From the NCBI GenBank assembly GCA_011525915.1, contig WYBM01000012.1, positions 119,623 through 183,622 of the forward strand: a stretch of 64,000 nucleotides of DNA, given 5' to 3'. Of this stretch, positions 9,660-18,672 are shown piece by piece. Every line of letters begins with the position of its first letter. The first letter of the stretch is position 1. The position numbers were made by a program, and so were the translations under genes. A model generated the notes under the pieces. The model was given only the letters and a program-made list of their open reading frames with translations. It was not told where the DNA came from and searched no databases. Source of the DNA: Ardenticatenaceae bacterium. GTDB taxonomy: Bacteria; Chloroflexota; Anaerolineae; Promineifilales; Promineifilaceae.

Positions 9660-10361
9660 TTAATCCAATAACGCCGGAATTGCGTAACGCCTTTGCACCA
9701 GGTATGAGACGGCAACGGCAATAAGCAAATTCAGCGCCGCCAATGCTGCCAGCACGGCCGCCGACTGGGTCAATACACTGTAATATAATTCAAATCCGGC
9801 CAGAAACATCATCACACCCATCCCTGCCCGCAGCGGCTCTGGACCAACGGCCAACGCCAATAAACCAAAGGCCATAAGCCCCACCACCACCAGTTCAAAA
9901 TAGGGGGCAGCGTCTGGCAGCAAAGGCAGCATCCCGCCCGCCTCACGGGTGAGGGTCCACACCACCAGAGCCATGATCGCCGCCGCCGCTAACCGCAGCA
10001 GTCCAGAAAGCGGCACGGCCAGCGGTCCTACCTGCACGCGCTGTTCTGCTCTGATTTGGGCGGCCTCTTGGGGCAGCACGTCTACCGGCAGCCGGCCCCA
10101 ACTGACCTGGCCGGCCGTTATGGCCAGGATGATGCCGATGAACAGACCCACCAACACCTTGGCCACCGCCAGGCGTGGATCTAACATATCTACATACAGC
10201 AGCCCCAGAAGCAAATATTGCGCCGCCAACGCCAGGATGGCCAGGCGCCATTCCCAGGCCAACACAATGATCACGGCCGTGGCCAATACCCCTAATGCCG
10301 CCGGATAACCGCGCAAAAAAGCAAAACGTTCTAACCAATCGAAGATTGTAGGAAAGTTCAT
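9660..10361 (-). CDS. NuoK/HyfE-like membrane subunit
   Basis: 233 residues, nearly all hydrophobic (six to seven helices). The C-terminal part (LRAGMGVMMFLAGFELYYSV and following) resembles the NuoK/HyfE small antiporter-type subunit, including a glutamate inside a membrane helix (GFELYY). It lies between two larger NuoL/M/N-type subunits on the same strand, supporting a role in one ion-pumping membrane module. The N-terminal half has no assignment I can make. Confidence in the frame is high, in the name moderate. Confidence 0.6.
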   Translation of the reverse strand: MNFPTIFDWLERFAFLRGYPAALGVLATAVIIVLAWEWRLAILALAAQYLLLGLLYVDMLDPRLAVAKVLVGLFIGIILAITAGQVSWGRLPVDVLPQEAAQIRAEQRVQVGPLAVPLSGLLRLAAAAIMALVVWTLTREAGGMLPLLPDAAPYFELVVVGLMAFGLLALAVGPEPLRAGMGVMMFLAGFELYYSVLTQSAAVLAALAALNLLIAVAVSYLVQRRYAIPALLD

Positions 10362-10369
10362 GATCTGTA

Positions 10370-10440
10370 TTCAGTGTTCAGTCACCAGTAGTCAGTCATC
10401 AGTGCCCTACTGAACACTGGCTACTGATAACTGACTACTG
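10370..10440. repeat. CAGT-rich intergenic repeat, copy 2
   Basis: Imperfect inverted repeat of CAGT-rich units (left arm 10371-10403, right arm 10409-10440; CAGTAGTCAGTCATCAGTG against CTACTGATAACTGACTACTG) filling the gap between two membrane-subunit genes. Same class as the copies at 8061 and 14388. Confidence 0.6.
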
Positions 10441-10444
10441 CACC

Positions 10445-12040
10445 TTATCGTGCTAATAAAAAAATAACGGCCAAAATCAACAGCCAGAGCAGGCTGCCAT
10501 CGCCTTCAAGGATGGCGGCGGCTTCTTGAAAGGCCCCACCCAACCCTTGCAGCCATTGTTGAAAGGCCGCCGTCTGTTTTAGCGGCAGCTGCCAGGTAAA
10601 AGCGCGACGCACAGCCGCCACAGTACGGTAAAATTCGGGCCCAAAACGAAACAACAGGCCGCCACCCACAGGCACCGCCAGCAGCCACAGCCAGGTCATC
10701 CAACTGAGCTGCCCCCAAGGGACACCGCTCAGCGACACTAACCCTACGGCCGGCAGCACCATGCCCACCTCTCGCACTATTTCCACCGGGGTAAGCAGGG
10801 CAGCGGCTTCCGTACCGACCTCATCGGCCAGGGGCCATATGAGGCGCAGCCCGGCGGCCACCAGCGGTATTTGCATCAGCACCAACACCAAGAGTACCAC
10901 GATACGGCCGTCGGCCTGCACTCCTTCATACAGCGCACTAAGCCCGGCCAACCCAGATGTGAGCGGTAAACCGGCCAGTGCCGCCAACGCGATGCCAGGG
11001 GCCACAGCTCGCCACCACCGCTGCCGTGTAACCGGCCGCCCTGCGGCCAGAAAAAGAATGCCTCCAGCCAGCAGGTATGTGCGCAGCATGGCCAGCGCCC
11101 CTATGCCGCCGCCCCATACGGCCGTCAGCCACCACAGATGCATCTGGGCCACTGTAAGGTAGAACACGGCCATGACCGGCCTTGGCAGCTGTTCCCATGT
11201 TTTGCGCACGTTATGCAGCAGGCCAAACAGACCGGCCAGAGTCAGCAGCAGACCGCCCGCAGCCAACGCCGGTGCGGTTGGCGCCGCCCGTACCAACAAC
11301 ACACCACCTGCGGCTGCCGGCAGCAAGGAGATGGTTAATACGCTGCCTGATGGCATGGCCGTAAGGGGTGGCCGCCAGCCGGCCAGGGGCCAGATGCCCA
11401 TGTACAGCCATACAGCCACCAACACCATAAACAGCACCTGTTCGGGCCAATCGCTGGCGGCCAGGCCAGGTCCTGTCAGGGGAACGGCCGCCGCGCCCAG
11501 CCATAACAGCAGCACGGCCGTCAGCCGCAGCCCCATCGTTAGAAAGAAACGGCTGTCTTCACCTGAAGCACCGCTCTGGCCACCCAGAGGCCATACCATC
11601 GTATGCCACACGGCCAGCAGCACCGCCCAGGTCATCATCATCCCGGTCAATGAATCACTCCAGATAACTGCCAGCGTTACGGCCGTGAGGGTTAAGATAA
11701 AGGGGGGGGAGGGGCGGCTGGCAGGTGCCGGGGTACCGGGATGATCAGGTAACCAGGTAGCTGTCTGCATACCGGCTGCCAGCAAAAGCAGCCAGGCCGT
11801 TACCGGCCAGTTGACCGCGTCAATGCGCCAGGCCAGGTCAGGCAGCGTACCTGTGGCCGACCAGTTAGCCAGGGTCATGGTGAGGGGAAGCAGGCCACGC
11901 AAAACAAGCCAGAACAGCAGTGAGATGAAGGGCAAGGCCACGGCCATGGCTGCCATGAACCGTGGAAACCGGCCAACCAGCGCCACCCACAAGATGGCCC
12001 CGCCCAGTAACCAACAAAAAATAACAACAGGTATCCACAT
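10445..12040 (-). CDS. NuoL/NuoM/MrpA-like proton-translocating membrane subunit
   Basis: About 531 residues with some 14 hydrophobic helices, ending in an amphipathic region (about residues 470-510) and a final membrane helix, reminiscent of the lateral helix of NuoL. ATG 12040 (MWIPVVIFCWLL) is preferred over the longer frame to 12091 because the membrane domain begins there and AGAGAG precedes it. It is the first gene of the three-gene membrane group (12040 to 8214). Sequence is too divergent for me to separate NuoL, NuoM and HyfB types. Confidence 0.7.
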   Translation of the reverse strand: MWIPVVIFCWLLGGAILWVALVGRFPRFMAAMAVALPFISLLFWLVLRGLLPLTMTLANWSATGTLPDLAWRIDAVNWPVTAWLLLLAAGMQTATWLPDHPGTPAPASRPSPPFILTLTAVTLAVIWSDSLTGMMMTWAVLLAVWHTMVWPLGGQSGASGEDSRFFLTMGLRLTAVLLLWLGAAAVPLTGPGLAASDWPEQVLFMVLVAVWLYMGIWPLAGWRPPLTAMPSGSVLTISLLPAAAGGVLLVRAAPTAPALAAGGLLLTLAGLFGLLHNVRKTWEQLPRPVMAVFYLTVAQMHLWWLTAVWGGGIGALAMLRTYLLAGGILFLAAGRPVTRQRWWRAVAPGIALAALAGLPLTSGLAGLSALYEGVQADGRIVVLLVLVLMQIPLVAAGLRLIWPLADEVGTEAAALLTPVEIVREVGMVLPAVGLVSLSGVPWGQLSWMTWLWLLAVPVGGGLLFRFGPEFYRTVAAVRRAFTWQLPLKQTAAFQQWLQGLGGAFQEAAAILEGDGSLLWLLILAVIFLLAR

Positions 12041-12183
12041 ACTCTCTTCCCAAAGACGGCGCATTGTAGCCCGTCGGCCTGATGCTGGCAAAGTGAACGG
12101 GGGTTGATTACAATTGGCGCATGGTGAATAGAAAACGGCCGTGTAAATTACAAGACAAGTGGCAGATGATGGACAACACCTTT

Positions 12184-13353
12184 ATGACCCGCCAACTCTT
12201 TGTCCTTGCCCTGGTAATAGGCATCTATCTGACCGCCTGTGGCCCCCAGCCCATGCCGACGCAGGTGCCCCTGGCCCAACTGCCTCAACCTTCACCAACT
12301 TCTAATTTGCCCCCCACCATAGATATCCGGGGGCAGCAAAACATGATAGAGACAGCCACACCTGCACCCACCATCACCCCCAAACCTACCCGCACGGCCA
12401 CGCCAACGGACACACGCATCAACATTAGTTTTCCCAAGGCAAATGAACTGTTGATGCTGGGCACAGAAGTAACCGTTGGCGGCCTGGTGGAAAAAGAAGA
12501 GGGGGATACCATCGTGGTATCTTTGGTCACCAGCAACGGCCGTACCCTGGCCCAAACGCCAGCCGAAACCACCTCCCAGGGATGGGGGGCCAGCTTTATC
12601 TTGCCGCCCCAAGTCAGTGGATTGGCCTACCTGCGGGCCACGCTGTTAGACGAAACGGGCCAGACACTGGCCGAACATGAAAGCCCGGTTTTGCTGGCAT
12701 TAAACCCAAATACAGAGGGGCGCTATCTGGAATTATACCGGCCCAGCATTGGGGACACGGCCGTGGGGGGGTATAACATCTTCTTCGACGGCATGATCTC
12801 CTACCCTGTCAACAACTTTGTGACGGTGTCTATCTGGGCCAATGATTGCCAGGAGCAGGTAGCCCGCCAGGGCTTCCAACTGGGCAGCAGCAGCCGCCCC
12901 TTTTATTGGTCGGGGTTTGTTGTGGTGCCCAAAGACCTGGTTGGCCCGGCCTGTGCCGTTGCCTATTTTGGCGAACCAGGCAGCGAAGAGTGGCGTGAAG
13001 CGCAAATCCCCATCGAGGTGCTGGGCAAAGAAGCCTCCAACGCCAAGGGGGTTATTCTCGGCAGCCCACGGCCGGAAGATGAGGTATTTGCCGGGGATGA
13101 ACTATTTCTCTATGGCACAGCCTACAATGTGACAGACGGGCCAGTAACGGTGAGCATCATCATGGAAAACGGCCGTATCGTGGGCCAGACTACCGTAGAG
13201 ACTGACTATTGGGGCTATTGGGAAGCGGCCATCTTGCTGCCTCTTGACGTGCTGGGACTGGCTGAAATCACCGTCACGGCCGGTGAAGACCAGACCTTAT
13301 CAGAAACCATCACCGTGGTGAATGTCTTACCCGCGCCCACCCCCACCCCCTGA
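12184..13353 (+). CDS. Lipoprotein with repeated Ig-like (Gmad2-like) beta-sandwich domains
   Basis: About 390 residues. The N-terminus MTRQLFVLALVIGIYLTACG has a lipobox with a lipidation cysteine, then a Pro/Thr-rich linker (about residues 22-80), then two to three beta-rich domains with the recurring pattern GDxIxVS and NGRxxxQTxxxT, resembling surface-protein Ig-like folds. Probably anchored on the outer face of the membrane. Alternative in-frame starts lie at 12121, 12166 and 12169; I favour 12184 since it gives the best signal peptide. It is transcribed divergently from the NuoL-like gene. No function can be assigned. Confidence 0.8.
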   Translation: MTRQLFVLALVIGIYLTACGPQPMPTQVPLAQLPQPSPTSNLPPTIDIRGQQNMIETATPAPTITPKPTRTATPTDTRINISFPKANELLMLGTEVTVGGLVEKEEGDTIVVSLVTSNGRTLAQTPAETTSQGWGASFILPPQVSGLAYLRATLLDETGQTLAEHESPVLLALNPNTEGRYLELYRPSIGDTAVGGYNIFFDGMISYPVNNFVTVSIWANDCQEQVARQGFQLGSSSRPFYWSGFVVVPKDLVGPACAVAYFGEPGSEEWREAQIPIEVLGKEASNAKGVILGSPRPEDEVFAGDELFLYGTAYNVTDGPVTVSIIMENGRIVGQTTVETDYWGYWEAAILLPLDVLGLAEITVTAGEDQTLSETITVVNVLPAPTPTP

Positions 13354-13398
13354 GAATCCATTGACAAATCCCACCTATCTATCAACAATTCTTTCCCC

Positions 13399-14292
13399 AT
13401 GAATAAAGGCATCCTTTACGCTGCAGCGGCATACCTGATTTGGGGCTTTTTACCCATCTATTGGAAAGCGCTGCATACCCTCCCGGCTGTAGAAATCTTA
13501 AGTAACCGCATTGTCTGGTCGCTCATTTTTATTTTGTGTTTGCTGGTTGTGCGCCGCCGTTGGCGCTGGCTGCTGCCGGCGGTAAAAAACCGGCGTGTTG
13601 TGTTCACTTTTTTACTCTCTGGTGCTATTCTGGCGGTGAATTGGGGCACATACATCTGGGCTGTAAACGCAAACCGTGTTGTAGAGACCAGCCTGGGCTA
13701 CTTCATCAACCCGTTGTTTAGTGCGGTGTTGGGAGTCGTTTTTTTGCATGAGCGGCTGCGGCAGGGGCAGTGGGCGGCCGTCGCTCTGGCGACGCTGGGT
13801 GTGGTTTACCTGACGTTTGTCTATGGGCAGTTCCCCTGGGTAGCACTGACACTGGCGTTTAGCTTTGGTATTTATGGCTTCATTCGCAAAACCGCGGCCC
13901 TGGGTGCCTTAGAAGGCTTAACGGTGGAAACAGCCTGGCTCTTCCTGCCCGCATTGGCTTATTTGTTGGTTTTACAGAGGCAAGGCATGGGGCATTTTGG
14001 CCATGCCGGTTTAAGAACCACCCTGCTGTTGATGGGGTCTGGCATCGCCACGGCCGTCCCCTTGTTGTGGTTTAGTGTCGCCGCCCGTCGTATACCGTTG
14101 ACGGCCGTTGGCGTCTTGCAGTATATTGCTCCCATCTGTCAATTTCTCATTGGCGTGCTGCTTTTCCATGAGCCATTCAGCCTCAACCAGTTGATGGGCT
14201 TTACGCTTATCTGGCTGGCATTGGTTGTTTATACGGCAGAGGGGGTTGTGTACGGCCGTCGTGCCCGGCTGGCCAAACTGCCTGCCTTGTAA
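13399..14292 (+). CDS. rarD: RarD-type EamA/DMT family permease
   Basis: 297 residues with ten hydrophobic helices, the 10-TM DMT layout. Diagnostic RarD segments are AYLIWGFLPIYWKAL at the N-terminus, NWGTYIWAVNANRVVETSLG and YFINPLFSAVLGVVFLHERL. RarD proteins are inner-membrane transporters of uncertain substrate (named for chloramphenicol-related phenotypes in some bacteria). It starts 45 bases after the lipoprotein gene on the same strand and may be co-transcribed with it. Confidence 0.92.
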   Translation: MNKGILYAAAAYLIWGFLPIYWKALHTLPAVEILSNRIVWSLIFILCLLVVRRRWRWLLPAVKNRRVVFTFLLSGAILAVNWGTYIWAVNANRVVETSLGYFINPLFSAVLGVVFLHERLRQGQWAAVALATLGVVYLTFVYGQFPWVALTLAFSFGIYGFIRKTAALGALEGLTVETAWLFLPALAYLLVLQRQGMGHFGHAGLRTTLLLMGSGIATAVPLLWFSVAARRIPLTAVGVLQYIAPICQFLIGVLLFHEPFSLNQLMGFTLIWLALVVYTAEGVVYGRRARLAKLPAL

Positions 14293-14387
14293 GGGCTAAA
14301 ACAGCAGTGTTGTCGTCGTGAGGGTCGCTGAATATGCTCCCTGGGGAATGCTCTCTAGCATCAGTAAGCTATTTTCTGAGACAAGCC

Positions 14388-14428
14388 AGCACTGAAAACT
14401 GTATACTGATTGCTGAAAACTGGTACTA
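14388..14428. repeat. CAGT-rich intergenic repeat, copy 3
   Basis: ACTGAAAACTGTATACTGAT followed by TGCTGAAAACTGGTACTAA closely matches the right arm of copy 1 (8124-8162). It lies between the convergent ends of rarD and the TPR gene. Confidence 0.6.
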
Positions 14429-15520
14429 ACTTAATGCCCGGCGGCTGGCTTCTACAAAGCGGGGGTCTTTGGCGGCCTGAGCAAACATCTTGCGAGCATC
14501 ATCTTTTTGTTGATTTTCCAGGTATAACAGGCCAATGGCAAAGTAAGCGGCTGGCAAATGCAGCCCACCATCAATCGCTTTTTTGTAAGACGTGATAGCG
14601 TCGGCCAGTTGGCCACGGGCTTCAAAATCCATGCCCTGCCCCAAGGCAGCGTCACGTTCTAACTTGCTCAGACCATTCTCTGAGGCAGCATCTGTTTCGT
14701 CTTCATCGCGGAAGATCTCTTCTGCCAGTTGTTCTTGCGCCATACGTCGCGCCTGCTTCACCGGATCATCTTCTGGGGAGTCAGCCTTGACCTGCTGGCT
14801 GCGTTCGGCTTCAAAGATGGCGGCCATCTGGCGCACGGTTTCGGTCAGGCTGTCAGCTTCAGCTTGTTCTTCGGCTGACACGGCCGTTTCCTCCGTCTCT
14901 TCTTCTTCTTCTTCTTCCCTAAAGGCCGCCTCACCATGATGGATCAACTCCAGGGCCTTTAACACATCATCATTGCCCGGGTCTAATCGCAAAGCGGCCT
15001 GCGCCATTTGCATGGCCTTTTTTGATTCGCCTTGCATTTGTAAAATGCGGGCAATTGCCAGATATTCACGCACGGCGTCACGCACCTTGTTTTGCCGTTG
15101 AAAGACCATGGCCAGGCGCCGATGTGCCCCCAGCAGGTTAGGGTCAAGGCGAATGGCCCGCTGCCAGTTACCAATAGCTTCATCTAGTTTGCGTTGTTTC
15201 AGCAAAATTTCGCCCACAGCCATATAAGTACGGCCAGCCTCGCTCAACTGCCCCTGGCGTTCTTGAATATCGGCCACCCTTTTTAAGTAGGTAATATCAC
15301 CCTGAGAATAACGTGCTGCCAGCTTAAAACATTCCAGGGCACGATCAAGCTGCTTCAAACCCAGGCAGGCTTCCCCTAAACCGGCATAAGGGGCAGGCTC
15401 ATTGGGAAATTCGGCAATTGCCACCCGAAATGCCCCAAATGCTTCTTGCCAGCGCTGGGCATTGTTATAGGCCAGACCGGTTCTCATCGCTTTTTGATAT
15501 TTGGTACGATCTTTCGCCAT
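14426..15520 (-). CDS. Cytoplasmic TPR-repeat protein
   Basis: 364 residues without a signal peptide. Five to six N-terminal TPR units (residues about 10-190, for example AIGNWQRAIRLDPNLLGAHRR) are followed by a very acidic linker (EEEEEEETEET, encoded by a CTT-repeat tract near 14898-14920) and two further TPRs at the C-terminus (AITSYKKAIDGGLHLPAAYF). Likely a scaffold for protein complexes; no partner is apparent. It is convergent with rarD. Confidence 0.85.
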   Translation of the reverse strand: MAKDRTKYQKAMRTGLAYNNAQRWQEAFGAFRVAIAEFPNEPAPYAGLGEACLGLKQLDRALECFKLAARYSQGDITYLKRVADIQERQGQLSEAGRTYMAVGEILLKQRKLDEAIGNWQRAIRLDPNLLGAHRRLAMVFQRQNKVRDAVREYLAIARILQMQGESKKAMQMAQAALRLDPGNDDVLKALELIHHGEAAFREEEEEEETEETAVSAEEQAEADSLTETVRQMAAIFEAERSQQVKADSPEDDPVKQARRMAQEQLAEEIFRDEDETDAASENGLSKLERDAALGQGMDFEARGQLADAITSYKKAIDGGLHLPAAYFAIGLLYLENQQKDDARKMFAQAAKDPRFVEASRRALS

Positions 15521-15643
15521 AGTTACTACGCCATCTTTTATTTACAGAATCATGCGCCAATTGTATATGCAACCAGAGAAAAACTCTACTTAGTGACCAT
15601 CTAAAAACCACGTCCCGTTTTGCCGAAGTGACGGCCACTTCAA

Positions 15644-15681
15644 GCGCGCCTGCCAATTCAGTAACTTATTGGCAGACGCGC
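15644..15681. other. Strong hairpin in a 514-base gene-free stretch (15521-16034)
   Basis: GCGCG-C-CTGCCAAT pairs with ATTGGCAG-A-CGCGC around a ten-base loop: 13 pairs with one mismatch. It lies between the divergent TPR and YozE-like genes, with no U-tract on either strand that would make it an obvious terminator. The rest of 15521-16034 shows no gene I can support. Confidence 0.5.
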
Positions 15682-15917
15682 CCTTAGAATCCTCTATGTG
15701 TGCTTTTCTGCCCCACTTTCACCAGCATAACCATATATCATGGCTGGAAGATTCGCAAGGCAGATTGTACTAATTCCTTATAGATAAATGCAAACAGCAA
15801 GCCTAAGCGCGGTCAGCGTACAAAAAGCCGCTGTACGCAGCGTCTAATAGTCATAATGTACTATGATTTACCGGCTTCTTTTCACTGCTTTTTAATTGAT
15901 TTACGCAATCTCCGTGA

Positions 15918-15962
15918 TATTATGTATACATCCCACATAAAATTTCAGCTTTTTGGTATAAT
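15918..15962 (+). promoter_or_regulatory. Candidate promoter region for the YozE-like gene
   Basis: Two -10-like hexamers lie upstream of the small plus-strand gene: TATTAT at 15918-15923, 16 bases after TTGATT (15896-15901), and a consensus TATAAT at 15957-15962 with no good -35. Either could drive the gene at 16035. Confidence 0.35.
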
Positions 15963-16034
15963 GTGCTGCCTCATTCCTCAGGTAGCGTCCGGCAAGAAGG
16001 TGGCGGACTTGAAAGTAAAGAAGGAAGCGTTAAC

Positions 16035-16268
16035 ATGATGGAATCTTTTTACCAGTGGTTACAGTATCAGACAGAAAGAGAGGATGCTGTAGGCGATTTT
16101 GCTTATACTGTGGGCCAGTTTGATGAGCCTACCCCGGCACGCAAGAAGATCAGCGGCCATATGTTATGGGCTACGTGGTTGGTGGATAAAAAAGCAACAG
16201 CTGACCTTATTGAAGCATTTAACCAGGCCTGGAGAGAATATCAAAGTCACGTCGAAACCCTGGCATAA
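16035..16268 (+). CDS. YozE/SAM-like small protein
   Basis: 77 residues. The start MMESFYQWLQYQTEREDAVGD matches the opening of the YozE SAM-like family (SFYxWLxxQxxRxDxxGDxA), a small helical fold of unknown role known from Firmicutes. ATG 16035 is preceded by AAGGAAG at a good distance; a longer in-frame opening to 15963 has no ribosome-binding site. It is a single-gene unit ending just before a strong terminator. Confidence 0.7.
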   Translation: MMESFYQWLQYQTEREDAVGDFAYTVGQFDEPTPARKKISGHMLWATWLVDKKATADLIEAFNQAWREYQSHVETLA

Positions 16269-16292
16269 GGATGCAGTCTTTTTGAGAGTAGG

Positions 16293-16320
16293 CGGCGTTG
16301 TCGTGAGACAACGCCGTTTT
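16293..16320 (+). terminator. Intrinsic terminator of the YozE-like gene
   Basis: Perfect ten-base stem CGGCGTTGTC / GACAACGCCG with a GTGA tetraloop, followed by TTTTGTTTT. It lies 24 bases after the stop codon. Confidence 0.95.
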
Positions 16321-16351
16321 GTTTTGGGTAACACAACGTGTGAAACACCGG

Positions 16352-17302
16352 TTAGGGTTGTTGGCGGGGCCGGTATTGTAATGCCTCGGCTAGATGGGCA
16401 GGCCGAATCGCCTCATCACCGGCCAGGTCCGCAATGGTGCGGGCTACTTTCAGGACGCGATGAAAGGCGCGTGCGCTCAGGCTCAGTTGGGCCATGGCGC
16501 TCTTCATCAACCGCTTGCCTGTTTCGTCAAGCTGGCAAATCTCTCTTAACTCGCCTGGCCCCATGTCTGCATTACAATGAAGGCACGCTTCCCGGAAGCG
16601 CGTTTCCTGAAAGCGTTCTAACTGTTTACGTCTGGCGTTCTCTACCCGTTCACGAACAGCCGCTGAAGATTCCCCGCGCTGCAAACCGGTAAGTTTATCA
16701 AAGGGAATGCGGGGCACATCTATGTGCAGATCGATGCGGTCCATTAGGGGGCCAGAAATACGTTTTTGGTAACGGGTGACCATGGCGTTTGAACAGGTGC
16801 AGGCATGAGTGGGGTCACCAAAGTAGCCACAAGGGCAGGGGTTCTGAGCGGCAATGAGCATGAAGTTGGCCGGGTAGGTCACAGTACCAGAGGCACGAGA
16901 GATAGATACTTCGCGGGGCATTCCTTCCAGGGGTTGGCGCAGCACTTCAATGAGCCGCTCCCCAAATTCCGGGAGCTCATCTAAAAAGAGAAGCCCTCTA
17001 TGGGCCAGAGAAATCTCGCCGGGGCGGGGCCAGGCACCGCCACCGACCAATCCGGCATAGCTGATGGTATGATGGGGGGCACGAAACGGCCGTTCCCGTA
17101 TCAATGGTGTATCGGCCGGCAGCAAACCAGCCACGCTGTAAATCTTTGTCACTTCCAAGGCTTCATCCACTGACAGGCGCGGCAAGATGCCGGGCAGGGA
17201 TTTGGCGATCAGGGTTTTGCCGGCGCCTGGCGGGCCGGTCATCAGACAATTGTGGCCGCCAGCGGCGGCTATTTCCACAGCCCGCTTCACATGTTCTTGC
17301 CC
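16352..17302 (-). pseudogene. ComM/YifB-type Mg-chelatase-like AAA ATPase, 5' truncated
   Basis: The surviving 316 codons cover the AAA module and C-terminus: Walker A GPPGAGKTLIAKSLPG, Walker B LLFLDELPEF, the zinc-binding cysteines PCPCGYFGDPTHACTC, and the C-terminal LSLSARAFHRVLKVARTIADL. Full-length family members are about 500 residues. The roughly 190-residue N-terminal domain is missing: homology (GQEHVKRAVEIAAAGGHN) starts at 17302 and the frame meets a TAG a few codons upstream. The break coincides with the start of a 65-bp repeat at 17301. GTG 17290 could allow translation of a fragment, but a functional ComM helicase is unlikely. Confidence 0.85.
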
Positions 17303-17365
17303 GCAGATTGATACCTAAAAAAGTCGAATTTCGATTCTCTTTTCAAGTGAGTTACAGGTAACTGG
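17301..17365 (+). repeat. 65-bp dispersed direct repeat, copy 1 (abuts truncated yifB)
   Basis: Begins CCGCAGATTGATACC and ends in the palindrome AGTTAC-AG-GTAACT. Aligns without gaps to 19472-19536 and 22945-23009, all in the same orientation. Possible recombination or attachment site; see findings. Confidence 0.75.
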
Positions 17366-17764
17366 ACTTGGAAGTAGTAGAAGGTATGTTGTTGTGATCT
17401 ACCCCTAAATGTAAACCCCAACCTGTGATTTGTTACAGGTTACATGGTTCAATCGCTTCAGGTGCTTTCGGGTTTCAAGTTTGTGTTGATCGCAGACCAA
17501 CAAAGCTTTATACTTTACGAAATAATACAAGTGCTGGGACAACTACATTCCAATGGACTTCCTAATTTAAATCTAGCCTTCTCCTAAAGGCACACCAAAC
17601 AAAAATGCAGTAACACCTATTTCTTCTTGAAAGAATTGGTGTTTAGTTTAATGGATAAATATTGTAAAGAGATCCATTAAAGCATTTTAGGCATCGATGG
17701 AGTCACTAGAGTTAGCCTGGAGTAGTGAGGTTTTCCAAATGACATTGGTTAGCAGGTATAGTGT
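17366..17764. other. Gene-free AT-rich spacer before the lectin-like gene
   Basis: About 400 bases in which I see no supportable gene or RNA. A small inverted repeat, ACCTGT-gatttgtt-ACAGGT, lies at 17430-17449. Composition is clearly AT-richer than the DNA left of 17.3 kb. Presumably contains the promoter of the following gene. Confidence 0.5.
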
Positions 17765-18580
17765 ATGACTAACAATACTAAATCTGGTTGCCTAGATAGC
17801 CCCATCGGGAAAATCGGTACAGTGGGTGTAATATTGAGTTTAATCCTCGCTGGCATACCCATTGTTCAAGCAATGTTAGAATCCAGAATGCAGGGGCAAA
17901 TAGATGCCACTGCTATTTCTATCCAGGCGGCACAATTGGATGTTATGATTGAGCAGGCAACTTTGCAGGCGCTTCAGTCAATCGGATTTGATAATAATGC
18001 TACTGCGACAATAGTTGCCAACAGAATAATTGACTTACAAGGAACTTCTGCTGTCCTTGAGATTTCTAGGTTAGAGGGCACAATTGCCGCATTAGAACAG
18101 CTACAAAAAAACCCAGTTAGTCCAGTGACAGCGATGCCGCCGCGATCTCCTACCCCAATCTTGCTGACACCTACCCGTTTCGTGACGCCAAACACAGCAA
18201 TACCACAACCCACAATTAACACTTATGAGATAACGGTTCAAGGACATATCGAACGGAATGAAACTGGTATTTACATCAACACAGGAGAGTCTGTTTCCAT
18301 ACAGTTTTTAGAGGGTCAGTGGCGTGCTGGACCACTACCTGTTTGGCCTTTCTATGGTCCGAGCGGAGACCCACAAGTTGCCTCAAAGGAAACTTTTCCG
18401 ATTCAAGACAAACCGATAATGAGCTTAGTCGGTGGAGTCGGTGATCAACAACCATTTTGGGTAGGACGTGAATGGCATTTTCAAAGCTCAGTCAGTGGTG
18501 AGCTTTGGCTGGGAGCGAATGACGACGACTTTTCTGATAATGATGGATATCTAGTTATAAAAGTTACGATAAGTCAATAA
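17765..18580 (+). CDS. Membrane-anchored protein with C-terminal PA-IL (LecA)-like lectin domain
   Basis: 271 residues. A hydrophobic anchor (about 19-38) is followed by a coiled-coil-like helical region rich in Gln/Ala (40-120), a Pro/Thr linker (122-155) and a beta domain. The end of that domain, FWVGREWHF then GELWLGANDDDFSDNDGYLV, strongly recalls the PA-IL/LecA fold, whose calcium and galactose sites lie in such an NDxxxxDN loop. The protein probably displays a sugar-binding domain outside the membrane. ATG 17765 is the only sensible start. It is flanked by 65-bp repeats 1 and 2. Confidence 0.65.
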   Translation: MTNNTKSGCLDSPIGKIGTVGVILSLILAGIPIVQAMLESRMQGQIDATAISIQAAQLDVMIEQATLQALQSIGFDNNATATIVANRIIDLQGTSAVLEISRLEGTIAALEQLQKNPVSPVTAMPPRSPTPILLTPTRFVTPNTAIPQPTINTYEITVQGHIERNETGIYINTGESVSIQFLEGQWRAGPLPVWPFYGPSGDPQVASKETFPIQDKPIMSLVGGVGDQQPFWVGREWHFQSSVSGELWLGANDDDFSDNDGYLVIKVTISQ

Positions 18581-18672
18581 CCACATCAACTGTAAAAGCT
18601 CTTCAGGAAAGCTACATAGCTCGTGATGGTCATGGCTTCAAGTCATTTTCTATCACTTCCCTCCGCTAAGTC

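Noticed and set aside
8327..12107. Several open frames of 60-190 codons opposite the NuoL/K/N-like genes
   Set aside because: GC-rich coding DNA gives long antisense frames; composition is low-complexity Thr/Ser/Ala/Arg without start signals.
14893..14922. CTT microsatellite in the TPR gene as a phase-variation tract
   Set aside because: The unit is three bases, so length change would not shift the frame; it just encodes a glutamate run.
17430..17470. GTTACAGGTTACATGGTTCAATCG considered as a tRNA T-arm
   Set aside because: No acceptor stem or anticodon arm can be formed around it; no tRNA or rRNA gene was found in the window.
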